Source: Rhytidiadelphus loreus
Taxonomy: Eukaryota > Streptophyta > Bryopsida > Hypnales > Hylocomiaceae
Length of the DNA stretch: 64,000 nucleotides
Reading direction: 5' to 3'
NCBI GenBank assembly: GCA_947034895.1
Contig: OX344762.1
Location: forward strand, 79,540,981-79,604,980
The notes below the pieces were generated by a model. The model did no database searches. It was not told the origin of the DNA and saw nothing but the letters and a program-made list of their open reading frames with translations. Below, piece after piece: positions 46,711 through 58,378 of the stretch. The position numbers were made by a program, and so were the translations under genes. The stretch's first letter is position 1; every line of letters starts with the position of its first letter.

Positions 46711-48310
46711 CGTGGTTATGCTTACACCTAGCTCCAAATTGTTCCATATTCTTTGTATGCTTGCAATACATAGTGTTGGAGACACTAATCCCATTTTGAT
46801 CACCATAATCATGTTGTGTTGAAGACTATAATAAAGTTACGTTTAGCATATGTTTGGAATAATATAAAAGTCAAACACCTGAATAAAACTTTGCCAAATT
46901 TTTTTTTAATGTTGAGTTTTAATAGTTTCTGTTACAAACAATAAATATGCTAACTCTAACACATTTAATGTAGAAATAATGCAATTTTCTACAATTTTGG
47001 ATGTGAATTTGTACTAATGCATGTATTAGAGAAGATAGAAAGATTAACACATTGATTGCAATAGATAAAGCACAAAAATTTCATTGTGTATGTTCAAAAT
47101 TGATTCAAAAACAATTTTTGTCAACAATTACATATTTCATTATACACAATCATATTTGAATATCCCAAGAGATCAATATCTATATATTGTGTTGTCTTTG
47201 CATAATGTATATATACAAAATAAATGTAGAGTGATAGACAAGAAGAGAAAGGTGCTAGAAAAAATTATAAGAGACACAAAATTCTACTATAATATTGAGA
47301 GAAAACTCAATAATTAGAGTGAGTATTAAAAAAAATTGAGTTGGAAAATTAGAAAATTATGAGAAAGAAGGTGTCAACAATCTACTAATGAACTCTAAAA
47401 AAGTGTGCTCAAATTCCAAAGCAATTGTTACAAAACTATCATCATACATTGAACCACAAGTGATAATATCCTAATGTGTAATCATAGGAAAGGAAAGTGA
47501 AGAGTGAAATAAAAGAAAAGATCTATCAATAAAACCTACAAAATTGTAGTGAAACATTGTATCAATAGTTACAAAACTTTGTTGAAACATTAGGCCAATG
47601 CAACAAAACTATGATGTTTGAACATTGAGAGAAAACCAAGGAAGAGGAGAGTGAGAAAAGAAGAGCCCCATAAATCTATCACTAAAACCTTCAAACCCTA
47701 CTAAACCATCAAGCCAAAATCTACAACACTTTGCAAAAAATCAAGAAAAGACTTCAAACCTTTGTTGTGTAATCAAATGGGTAGTAAGGAAAGAGAAAAA
47801 ATAGGGTGATGTTATAGATCTAGATTTTCTAACTAGAACTTGTCATGTGGAATATGTTTAAATAACCTTTTTCTACCTTATCTTTACATGCATTAAATCA
47901 TCTAAACATCTTTTTTTCATTAGCTTCTACATCACCATCTTCTTGAGTTGGCAAAGGCTTCTATTAATAGAATAAAATACGTCAGCTACTATGTCAATAA
48001 GTCAAGAGGAGATTGGGACACCCATACAACTCAAACATTTTGTTGCTTTACTGAGATAAGAGAGTCAATTTTGAATCTTCTAAATTAACGTACATGGATT
48101 GATATCTTGTTGATTAGGTCCCTTGTTTCTAATAGTAGGTGATGTTGCTAATATGTCTCTATACCACAATCAACAATCCAAGATCAAATGTTGTTTTCCA
48201 CCACATCTATAGGAAGAAAATTCAAGAAGTTGCTTGTACACATCAATTGCTTTCAAACACAAACCTTCAACTTCCAATTGGTTTATCATTTGAGCTACCA
48301 AAAGAAGATA
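46711..48310. other. AT-rich non-coding
   Basis: No gene or paired terminal repeat recognised; a few short frames only. Confidence 0.4.
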
Positions 48311-48630
48311 TGGGCAATTTCGTTAAAATGGCGGTATTCCATGTGCCATTTTCAGATCGCCCAATCTAAACTGTAAAAGTAACATCTAGTACATATGTAG
48401 ATTTTAGAAATCTTTGGTTTATATAGATTTTAGAGATCTAAGATATATATAGATTTCAAATTTCAGGGTTTGGATTTTTAAAGTGACATCTACGATATGA
48501 GTAGATTTCAGAAATCTAAAAAAGGTATAGATTTCAAACATCTAAGACAGTTGTACATTTCAGACCGCCAGGTCTGAACTGTGAAAACTGCCAAAATAGC
48601 GGAATGGCGCCATTTTAACGAAATTGCCCA
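48311..48630. mobile_element. Stowaway-like MITE (TA duplication, 23-bp perfect TIR)
   Basis: TGGGCAATTTCGTTAAAATG then GCG on the left is matched exactly by its complement on the right, and TA flanks both ends. The length is 320 bp. A TA duplication fits the Tc1/mariner superfamily. The interior repeats TAGATTTnAGAAATCTAA-like words five times, partly self-complementary, giving further fold-back potential. No coding frame. Confidence 0.75.
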
Positions 48631-48632
48631 TA

Positions 48633-50167
48633 GATAGACTATTAAATTCACATCTTCTAGCTCATGCAAAAACCAATGATACTTTGGTCTATTTATAAAC
48701 CAAGGTGTCGTCATCTTCCAAACTAGAATATCGACATCTTCATGCAAAACCATCTTCTACCCTCTCTCATATAAGGAAATAGTTTCACATGAGAACATCC
48801 TAGTAGGGGGTTCAAGGAGGGTGTTAAAAATGAAACCCAAGTTCCAAAGATGAAAGTTTGAAGAGTTATTTCCTTCAATTGACTTAGTTTTCTTTCTTAA
48901 GCATGATTTGAAGTTAGTAACTTTATCTTTTATCTTGTTTCCAATGGGCTCTATTTTGGTTGTCCAAAGTCCAAATCCAAATTTAATTGTGCCTATTGAA
49001 AGAGTTTTTTTTAAGTGCGCTTCTAATGATGATAATCACAAGTTCAAATTTTTTAAACTGAACAAAAGATAGTAATATAATTAGCAAATCGTTTAGAGTA
49101 TTCATTGATGATGATCTGATATATATGCAGTCTGCAAAGCCGATCATAGCCTCTCTGATGTCACGATGTTAGGAAGAGGCCAACTTATTACAAGTTACAA
49201 CTTGAGAAGAACATTTGATAAGCTGACAGCCATTTTACGGCTCTTTTCAGTATATTTTTATACCTTGTATAATGATATACGCCCAACACGTGCATTCGTG
49301 CGATGCCGATCGTTAGACTTTCTGATATGCACCTATTTCGGTGAGGACTCATTTCTTACTTTTGTTCTGAGGTCACCATCAATACCATTCTAGGGCAACT
49401 CCCAGCAATCATAGGCGCAGTTATGACACGATGCAAAGTTTCTCATCATTGGCGTACGTAGACAGTAACTTCAGTTCAGAATAATCGCGTACGTTGCTCA
49501 ATCAAACACACATGTAAGGAATTTTTGAGCCTTAGTGTATGTAAGTTATGTTGAAATCTTTGAGCCCTGACGGTCAAGTTGCTGGTGCCCGCCCACATTC
49601 ACCGTACAAACTTGGCTTAAGTTACTTCAAAAACACCCCATGTTAGAGTGTAATCTTTGTCAAGAAGTCTACTTGATCAAAAGTTGAGTTTGCATATATT
49701 TCTTCCCTATTGAATTAATTTCCAAGCAGTGAGACTTCTTGCAATCAGTGAAATTCAATGCTAATAAATTTCAAACGTGAAAGGACAGGAGATGAGGAGA
49801 ACCTCAGAATATATATTGTTGTTGCAGTAGGACCAGATGCCGAGATGCAACCGTAATATTCTTGCCTTAAGATATTCGAGGTTGTCCCTGGCTGTTGTCA
49901 ATCTTGTTGGCTTCTTCCAGACTATAGCTTGATAAGTCAAAGCAAGTGTTACAATGGGGCCACATCGTGAATTATTTTCTACAAGTTTTGGAATCTTCCT
50001 CCATGTCCCGTAAAGTAAACCAATACTAGCTAAAAGGGACGCACAACAAAGAATGAAATAATAGCCCCACTGTCATGCCAGATAATGTAACGTTGCTGTT
50101 GCTTGTAAGTTACTTGCCGTATCATGTTTAGAAAGAGCAGAACAACGTATCTTGACCTGCAGGAGCA
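48633..50167. other. Intergenic, composition rising toward genic levels
   Basis: No gene assigned. From about 49.1 kb the sequence is less AT-rich. A frame at 49166-49393 has no recognisable content. Confidence 0.35.
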
Positions 50168-50539
50168 ATGGAATCTGAAGTACCTATCACTACCGTTGCT
50201 GTACGTTTACGACTTTATTTCTAGAATTTAAAAAATGACAAACCAAGCTGCAATGGCCCACCTGCAGAAGCGTTTCAAAGTTGCTCCCCAATTCCGGACC
50301 CGCTAGTTTTTTTAATCAGTCAACTGTAGGCATGCATTCAGGTGCCTTGGTGCAACTGGAACATGGAACACAGCCGTGACTACTTGCAACTCAGCTTCAA
50401 CTTTTGTCCTGTGCACCGCTCGTATATTCGTGCAGAACCAAAAAAGCTTTGGCTGGCGATGATTGAGCCAGAGTATAAAATTGACTCGTACGATGTTGTA
50501 CAGGCCAATGGGCGCATTCCAAACCACATCACTCCATGA
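50168..50539 (+). CDS. Possible small two-exon gene, unknown protein
   Basis: Exon 50168-50200 (ATG, MESEVPITTVA, donor GCT/GTACGT) joins in phase with exon 50342-50539 (acceptor GCATTCAG, ending TGA). The product would be 76 residues: Trp/Cys-rich at first (VPWCNWNMEHSRDYLQLSF), then HRSYIRAEPKKLWLAMIEPE and a polar tail. The amino-acid mix looks protein-like and the splice sites are good, but I recognise no family. It may be the 3' end of a longer gene or a gene fragment. Confidence 0.3.
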
Positions 50540-50787
50540 AATTACCAGCTCATGATCTGAATTCAGTACTGTACCATGAACCTGGTGCCCTGCCTTTCCA
50601 ATATAAAACTTGCTTATTCCCCTGATACGTTACTTATACACACATGCATATATATGTTGTGTCTCCTCAATTGAACACAAGGTAGCACGCAATTCGTTTC
50701 AGATCTGTCTTGGTCTGCACTGGTCTGACGAGCAGGGTCATGGCAAGCAAGATCTGCTCAAGGTCAGGATCATGTAGGTCTCAAGCG

Positions 50788-51467
50788 ATGGAGGTGGATC
50801 GAACCTTTTGCGTCAAGATCGGATCTCAGCGTTCAATGGATGAGAGAGGCAACCAATCACGGGTACGTTCTCGACAATTTTTCTCTTACTTTCTAGTGTT
50901 TTCGTCTCCTGGAAACTCGTAGAGAGGTTTAGAACAAAAATTACATGCAGCTAGTAGGGATCATGTCATCGGTACTAGCTGCTCTTATTAACAAGAAGCT
51001 ATGCCATGTGGAACAGACGGTAGTTGCACCAAGAAGATCGAATTCGAATTGAAGAAAGACAACCAGGCCTCAATGCACAATTGAGAGCGGGCATTACGAT
51101 CACCTGGTTCCTTGGGTCCGCAGTCTTGGCTCTTGCTCGCTCATGCCCTTCAGCAATGGTAGCCAATGACTTCAACCATGCTTAGCCTTCTCCCCATAGG
51201 GATGGTGGATGTTCACCCGGATGTACGTAACCTTCAACCTTGGTTGCTGTTCTCACTTAAGCCGATCTCTGAACCCTTGCTTTCAAGCCTGGGGTTGCTT
51301 AGAACACCGTTGGAAGTCATGATTGAAGTCATTGATTATCACTGCAAAGGGGACGCTCAGAGAAGCAGAGGGGTGGTCGTCGTGAGAAGAAGCGACGATC
51401 CTCATTCAGAAACTGCAGCTATGTTCCAGCGAGGGCGGCGGCATCAAGGTGAGTACGGCATGTTCTA
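50788..51467 (+). CDS. Possible small exons, unknown
   Basis: 50788-50862 (ATG, 25 codons, donor CGG/GTACGT) joins in phase with 50951-51052 (acceptor ACATGCAG, 34 codons, TGA). Separately, 51166-51452 is open from ATG to a good donor (CAAG/GTGAGT). GC content is gene-like compared with flanks. No family recognised and no conserved motif, so a non-coding or decayed locus is equally possible. Confidence 0.18.
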
Positions 51468-51902
51468 ACCAATTTATTACGACCTCCAATTTCCTTCTAT
51501 TGTCACAAAACAATAAGCCATGCAACCAACACTAATAAGACTTCTCTTAGTTCCAAACTCGGCGAGCAAGGAAGAGTATAGTTTGGCTAGAAAAAAAGCT
51601 AACATGAGTCATATTTTCGATCTGTACACCTCTTTCGTGATCTGGTTTCGCATGTGCTTGGAACTGTTGTACATTGTTTCTTCTTCTTCAAACTGTGAAG
51701 CAATTCTCTATAAGATTGTGCCGGTGCCAGAAGGATCAAGTTATTCCTGCCATGTGAATTCTTTAACGTCGGCTACTTTCTTAAGGATACCCTACTCAGG
51801 GTAGAAAAAGGTCTGGTCAGGGTGCGGAACGGAAAAAACAAGATTCACGAGGGTCAAACAGAATAACTCTGAGCTTGAAAGTGAAGGAAGATTTGATCAG
51901 GA

Positions 51903-52632
51903 CTAAATTAACAATTTGTTAGGCATTGAGCTGCTTTCATAAGTATGTTCGGAATTATGACCTTGCCTAGGCTTGATGACGGACGAGGACAAGTACAGTG
52001 ACTGTCTTGATATGCAATTTGAATATCTTGATATCTTGATATTGATAAGTCCTTGGCACCATCGCGGGTCAACCTGTCTTAAGTGCAGCTTCCAGTAAAG
52101 AAATACGCTGAATATCCAGCACAAACTCACAAAGAGCTTCACAACCTCCTCCAAACTTAGCATGTCTGATGAAGCTTTGCCGTTCTGTGTGTCCGCTGCA
52201 CGGCTGGAGATGTCCACAAGTTTCAAGTTGATTGCCAATACTTCGGGGGTACTTAGATACAGTGGACGACGAAAATACTCCAACTCCAATTCGTGACAGA
52301 ATGTGGAAGGGGCAGATATGTCTAATAGCTGAAATATATATCAACCATACAGCAAGATACACATGTCGCGGCTTTCCCATAATGGAAAGGTAGTTGTCTT
52401 CAAGCATCCGAGCACGTTCAAAGATAAACTAGCAATCGCGCAATTATAGTACTTTGAACCAATCGCTTGGTAGGAGTACACCAATTGTTGCCGTTGCAAC
52501 CTGATTCAGACTTTTTAGCACATCACGTGTCCATACGAATCCAGGAATATAGCCAGTCCGTCTCAAAGTCAAACCAGCCAAAAGATAGTGATAATACAGT
52601 GCCATGAAGCTGAGATTGACTTTGAACTTCAT
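51903..52632 (-). pseudogene. Cluster of minus-strand frames, possible decayed gene
   Basis: Three overlapping frames follow one another on one strand. 52632-52444 reads FMALYYHYLLAGLTLRRTGY and so on. 52407-52069 includes MLEDNYLSIMGKPRHVYLAV. 52289-51903 includes VVKLFVSLCWIFSVFLYWKL. Succession without clear GT-AG joins suggests either an unresolved spliced gene or a frameshifted relic, with some hydrophobic segments. It lies just downstream of the PAP2 gene on the same strand. No family recognised. Confidence 0.2.
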
Positions 52633-52812
52633 CCAAATAACGCTGCAATCGAGCCACCATTAACACCAAAATGTATCAACGGAGTGCCTTGTATCCCGTC
52701 CATTGAGATACAAGGACACAAGCTCTGCTTCCAAAATATATAGCTAGCAGAGTCCGTTGTTCTGGTTGCATATTAGGGTTGAGACACGCACAGGACATCA
52801 ATTCCCTTTGGA

Positions 52813-53856
52813 CTACCTCTTCGCCCAACCTTCAATATAAAAACCAACGTCATTGAAAAGCCTCCAAATAGCATCTTCAATGCCACCGAAAAAGGAGCTG
52901 ATATAGCCATGGACCGCCAGAGAGACCTCAGGAGGAATGACGAGGAAGTTGTTGTACAGTACACTTTCCAGCGTTCCCACAAAGCATCCAATCAGCACGT
53001 CAAAGAAGAAATGGCGGCCGAGGATGATGCGAGAGGAGGTGGTGGCAACTGCCCAGGAAAACACGAACCACGTGACCACACTGACAAGAAAATCCTCCAA
53101 CATCGGCACGCCCTCGTCAAGGACACTAACCTGATTGCTAAACAGCCTCCGGAGAAATGGCAGCCAAACGTTACCGGCTTGCTCTTTCCATATTGGCATG
53201 TACATGGTGAAGAACGTGACCACCATGAGCGCTCGCGTCGAATGATCGCTCGGAAAGGACCAATAATACTCATCGTGGCTTATACAATAATCCGGTCGAT
53301 GCCGCCGTACGCAATTCTTAATCAGCGTCACAATGATAAGATCCGCAATAAAAGCTCCAAACAAGTTGAAGAAAAAAATCCGAAGCTCTGGAGTAAGATT
53401 TCCCGAAGGTAGCAGGTAAGCCGCGGCCGCTGCAGGAATCAAAAAAATGCCGTCACCAGAAAACTCCAAAACTCGCAACAAAAAGTAAAAATACAATTGA
53501 AGGCCGTGCTCGTGCATCCACCATGAAAATCGATGGTCGCAATCTATTATGCGATCCAGCAACCCCTTTGATGGTGCTGCCCTTCCTGAAGAGCGTTTTA
53601 GGGTTTCCTTTTCAGGTTTCGACTTGGCCCTTGACTTGGATCTCGATCCTCGCCTGCTCTTCCCGCTGCCCCTGGACGGCGATCGCCTCCCGTTTGTGTG
53701 CATTTTTGCACGAATTCCTTGAAAAATGTCGCCACGGATCGTGCTCGTTTTCATTTCAGATCGGATTTCTGTGATCCTCTCCACAATTGATAAGAAATAA
53801 TGCAAGGGATCAACAGAGCAATGCTGGAATTCCTGGTCTGCGGACATTGCCCGCAT
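52813..53856 (-). CDS. PAP2-family lipid phosphatase (PLPP6-like)
   Basis: A single-exon frame of 347 residues. Residues 50-98 are Ser/Arg/Lys-rich and probably disordered, followed by several membrane helices. The three PAP2 motifs are in order: C1 KNCVRRHRPDY (180-190), C2 FPSDHSTRA (201-209) and C3 SRIILGRHFFFD (275-286), with the nucleophile-type His in GRH and the proton-relay His in C2. The usual C2 PSGH reads PSDH here. The VRRxRP-FPSxHxTRA-SRxxLGRHxxxD layout resembles human PLPP6 (polyisoprenoid diphosphate phosphatase) more than the LPP/PAP1 group. It probably removes phosphate from a lipid (di)phosphate at an internal membrane; the substrate is not shown. Met4 is an alternative start. 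No introns, unlike its neighbours. Confidence 0.88.
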   Translation of the reverse strand: MRAMSADQEFQHCSVDPLHYFLSIVERITEIRSEMKTSTIRGDIFQGIRAKMHTNGRRSPSRGSGKSRRGSRSKSRAKSKPEKETLKRSSGRAAPSKGLLDRIIDCDHRFSWWMHEHGLQLYFYFLLRVLEFSGDGIFLIPAAAAAYLLPSGNLTPELRIFFFNLFGAFIADLIIVTLIKNCVRRHRPDYCISHDEYYWSFPSDHSTRALMVVTFFTMYMPIWKEQAGNVWLPFLRRLFSNQVSVLDEGVPMLEDFLVSVVTWFVFSWAVATTSSRIILGRHFFFDVLIGCFVGTLESVLYNNFLVIPPEVSLAVHGYISSFFGGIEDAIWRLFNDVGFYIEGWAKR

Positions 53857-55902
53857 TCATTAAATGGATTCTAGTCTGCTACTCGTGAGCTCGTAATCGT
53901 AGTATTGACGGCTATTGAATTGGACGGCGGCAGAGAGTAGATGATATTCAGGTGGAAGAGACGAAGCCACTATACAGCGGGTGATACAGTGGATATTAAC
54001 CCTGAAAAGGACATTTGAGGTCCTGCAAACTTGGATTTCAGAATCTTTTGTAAATGGGCATCATGTAACTTGTCTAAATGACCGATCAATGATGAGATTC
54101 CACCCTCCTTAAGGCCACGGGCAACTTCAAAGCCATTATTCAAAAATTTTACTCCAAACCTTCCAATGCAAAAACTACAGGTTCAAATTGTGATTCAAAA
54201 ATTAAGAATTAGATTCATAGATGCATCTTCCAGAAATAAAGAGAATGATACCTAGGAAGTTCACATTTAGTTAAGTATTATAGGAGTTTTCTTGAAGATT
54301 CTCTAAAAAGATCCAACCCCTCAGTTTGGATCTGTCATTTAATTTAAGGATTAAGTAGCCACTAAAAGATTTGAAGATGGCAGAGAAGTCTATCATACTA
54401 ATCATCCAATGTCCAAATCCAAAATTTCTTGAGTCTATTTCATGTGATTTTAGATGCATTTTCAATAATAGTAAGCTGTTGTTTTTCTAATTAAATAGAA
54501 AGTGGATAAGGTGATTGATGGCAAAATGATGAGACATGATACAAAATTTCCAAGGAAGCATTTGTTACAAATCTACAAAAGAGCTTTGAAGGGTTGGTAC
54601 GATCAATAAACCCAAGTTGCACAGATCATATTCATTAGAACGGTGTATTTCAAAGTGCCAATATTGTGGCATTCAATTGCACCTAGAATTTATGTAGGAT
54701 TGGCATAGATTTGAGATTTGAGACATGAAAAAGCTGGAAAAATGTCTATTTATTGGAAATTTGTCATTTTAACAAGTACATATATCAATGATCATAGACA
54801 CTTCCAAAGACAATGATAGATGAAAATTTTCAAGAAAATAGATACTTTGATGGTTTCATTTTTTAAAAGTAGAAAAAGTGCTAAACATTTAAACAAAGTT
54901 TGATCATTGTTTGCAACTCTAGTATGTGGAATGGTTTTGCAAAACAAGAAAACTAAAATATACTTTTTCATGTTTGGAAATTGCATAAATAAAATAAACT
55001 CTATTGTGGATGAATAGAAGATGGAGACTAAATTGTTAAAGATAAATTCCAAATCCCATTTTTTAATTTTGATTTCAAAATAGAACTTAATACTTCTAAA
55101 TTGCAAAAGTAGACATTTAGTTGAGCATTGCTTATGGATAGCAAGATATTTTTTGATAACCATGAATAAACTACCGTAATGTACAATTGGTAGGATGTAT
55201 TGACATTCATAGTATAGTACATGAATAGAGATCCAAAGTTTCTTAGAAAATGAATGAAAATGAATGAAACTCACATTCATTGGAGATAGAATGCAAAACA
55301 TATAGCCAAAAGAACCTCATTTTTTGGGCAATAGGGAGAAAAAAGAGTTTCTTCCATACCATCTCAATCTACCAAATCATTGCTCTAAAACTTTCTTGAA
55401 GCTTTATATACAATGTATGTTACAAATGAATATGAATCTTCCTATATGCTAGCCATATTCCCATGATTGGAATTCCTATCTTATAGATGAACACAAACCT
55501 CGTAATTATGTGTCATTCTGAACAATGGGGAGAAATGAAGCACTATGTACCTCATCCAAAAATAATAGGCCAATACTCAAAAACTATTATAATTTCTAAA
55601 GAATTTTTGACATTTCAAGGATAACTCAAGAGTTTTTAGAAGATCAAATCAAATCCTTGAAGAATTTGCTAATTCTTGTATGTGTCTTGCCACAAGAACC
55701 ATTTCCAAAACATGGTCCACAATTACACCATCAATACCCCAATTTCGTTGCTTGACAATTACTTCACCTACATTGCTGCAATGAATTCAAGCATTGTACA
55801 TTAGTTCCTGTCCTTATGATAACTGAAAATCCATGAAAAAAAAATACATCTACAATCCTATGTGTACAATTGACTTCCAAGTGGCATGTTCCAAGTGCGA
55901 AC
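53857..55902. other. Intergenic between the PAP2 and GDPD genes
   Basis: Contains the PAP2 5' region next to 53857, then AT-rich DNA. The 169-codon minus frame at 54792-55301 is composed of AT-rich codons and resembles nothing. Confidence 0.4.
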
Positions 55903-58378
55903 TCACTTCAACTCGCCGTACGTGAAGAAGAACAAGCCTTCTGCCTTGACATGAGCCACAGTCTCGGGACGTTGCAAAACCGCTCTCACTTCACTCACAA
56001 TCCCTTGCAAGTTTCCTTTCCTGCAAACTTCAATGGCCGCTTCAATGGAGTTGCGCCTCTCATCCTTGTAGAGGTTGATGCCTCCGTCCGTGAGGAAGAA
56101 CACCGGGTACACGGGCATCTTCTGGCGAAGAATGTGCACAGCGTCCGGGTGGAAACTGGAGAAGTAGAGCATCCTCCCATTTGCGCATTCTTTCACATCT
56201 GTTAAGACACCGTCGATGACACGGTGGAGCTCCTCCTCCGAGGTGGAGCCGTCGTCGTCGAATTTGAGCTCGATGTTGAAGCCCACGCTGGGTTGGACTT
56301 CATGGAAAGCTTCAGAGAGTGTGCACATGGAGTCCTCCACTTCTGCTGTCCAGAGGTTTAGGGTTCCGTCTGCTGCTCGTCGGTAGAGGGTCTGACCCAC
56401 CTGACACAACACCAGAAAGATTCTCTAATTAGTACATTCTAACAGCAAGAAATTAACACCGTGAATGTTCAGGTCGTAATGTTAAATTTATCCAATTCTC
56501 ACTCTTCACACTGAAATCCAAAATGTCATTCCATGGAATTTTTGAAGAATTCTGTAGTCCTCGTCCCGGCAGTGATGGTATTGATGAAAGATTACGATAC
56601 ACTAGGAATGGAATTCGGACACAAAAGGACATTTGTCCGATTTGGATTTCTCTTGTGGTCACTCGCTCATGTGCTAGTCAATGGAGGTTACTACTGGCCT
56701 TCATCAAGTCCTTGTCACAGTAGCAAATGAAAGAGGAACATCATTGTTTTGGTTGAAACAAGCCAGTGGCTCCACATCTAAGGGATCACGCTTTTTGACT
56801 CTGACTTTGCTTTTCAAAGTCTAGCTATCAAAAAGAACGAGTGGTATGGCAATTGAGATCCGCTACAATAGTTCTTTTCCAGGCACTCTACCCTTATCCA
56901 GTCTTGGTGTGATAAGGCGTGTGGAATCCATTTCTAGACTACATAGATGGCAACTACGCATTGGACACGAAGAAAAGGGCAATGTTTCATAATTGAGTCC
57001 TTTTCACTGTTATGGTGTCCTCCTTGATGATTAGTTAACACCTGACGACCCTTAAGGTTATGTCTATCAACATCATTATGAAAATGACGTTCCCCGCAAT
57101 TTCCAAGACGCAACATGTCATTTCAATAACAAGGCTCTACTTACTATGGATTATTAAGCCTGTGGTATAATTATATGGAAGTGTTGTGCATACCTTGGCG
57201 GAATCCCGTTGAGGTCCCATGGCCCGAAACTCTTCCAGGGTGACGTCGCCGATATGTCTGCCGGGTCCGACACCGTCCGCGATGATGACGTCGTCGTGGA
57301 AAATGATGGGCACGCCGTCTTTCGTCACCTGCACATCGAATTCCACGAACTGGGCGCCGTTTCTGGAAGCCATGTTGAAGGACGTGATGGTGTTCTCTCG
57401 AATGGAGGACATCGACGTATTCAAAATCTCACCCACAGGAAGCTTCTTGTTCTTCCCGCAACCACGGTGACCGACCACCACGAGCATGGCGCTGGCTCCG
57501 TCTGCGTTACGCAAATTAACATCATTAGCCCGGTTAATCACTTTTACCATTTCACTTTATGGGATTCAGTAAATCTCTTAGACTGATGGGCACACAGGGA
57601 GTTATATATCCTTGTTTCTCGTGCGACAATATCAAAAGTTTTCCAGATGATTTTGCACTTTGAACGGGGAGATTGATCAGGGAAAAGAGGTGAACAGGGA
57701 ATCAGTGGCCAGCATAAATTTTCCCTTTTGGCAAGCCGGGGATATTTGGCAATCCGGGAACCTGAGATAATCTCTCTGCGGTAGTTATTTTTCCAATTTA
57801 TGGGGTTAAGCAAACCACGAAGTCTGATGCATACCGGAGTGTTCAATTTTATGAGATTAAGGAAGGCAGTTAGACTGGTGATGGCAAATGGATTACCGCT
57901 GGGAACGCCGGGAAGTGGTGACTTGAAAGGGTCGAATCCTTCCATGTGTTGAGCGATCTCCAGAACTAAGTCCTGGCTATGACTCTTCCAAAAAACAGCG
58001 TCCGCCACTGCACAAAAGAGTACATCATAAGTAAATTTGTATCAGCATATTGCACAGAGCACGATTTGATGCAAATTTTTTAAAGTACGAGAAGGTCACG
58101 GAAGTGAGCAACTCACCAGTGTCGCTCGCGATCACCGCCGTAGGGTAACTCGTCGTCTTCGTCGTCGTCCTGCCGAAGCTCGTCAAGGCTCGATCACCAA
58201 GACACTCACATGACTGCTGCGCCTTGGTGAGAACCTCTCCACTCACAGAAAGACGACTCGAAAACGAAGGCAAACCCGCGACGCGCAGATCCACCGAACT
58301 CACTGGCGCGATCGTCACGGGCGCGTCGAGCACCGAAGAGTACGCAGGTAGCGCAAGACTATGCACCTCCCCTTGCAT
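55903..58378 (-). CDS. Glycerophosphodiester phosphodiesterase (plant GDPD1-like)
   Basis: Exons 58117-58378, 57897-58007, 57194-57501 and 55903-56400 join in phase to 392 residues. The N-terminus (about 1-85) is rich in Ser, Ala, Val and Thr and low in acidic residues, as in a plastid transit peptide. The catalytic barrel follows: VVVGHRGCG (His136, Arg137), FVEFDVQ (Glu178, Asp180), IIFHDD (His193), then SVGFNIELKFDD, YFSSFHPDAV, PVFFLTDGG and LQGIVSEV. These match the plant GDPD1-3 group, which splits glycerophosphodiesters into glycerol-3-phosphate and an alcohol and helps recover phosphate from lipids; Arabidopsis GDPD1 is plastidial. All catalytic residues are present. The start is the ATG at 58378; longer open sequence upstream reads as low-complexity leader. 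Confidence 0.93.
57545..57885. repeat. Three short direct repeats in GDPD intron 2
   Basis: TTTATGGGATTCAGTAAAT with CTTAGACTGATGG (about 57555), TTTATGGGGTTAAGCAAAC with GAAGTCTGATG (about 57797) and TTTATGAGATTAAGGAAGG with GTTAGACTGGTGATGG (about 57848) are diverged copies of one unit of about 37 bp. They lie in the intron between exons 2 and 3, which stays open in the frame of exon 2 down to 57544. Confidence 0.6.

Noticed and set aside
54792..55301. 169-codon minus-strand frame
   Set aside because: Codon content is what AT-rich DNA gives by chance; no splice context, no motif, hydrophobic and Phe/Ile/Lys-heavy throughout.
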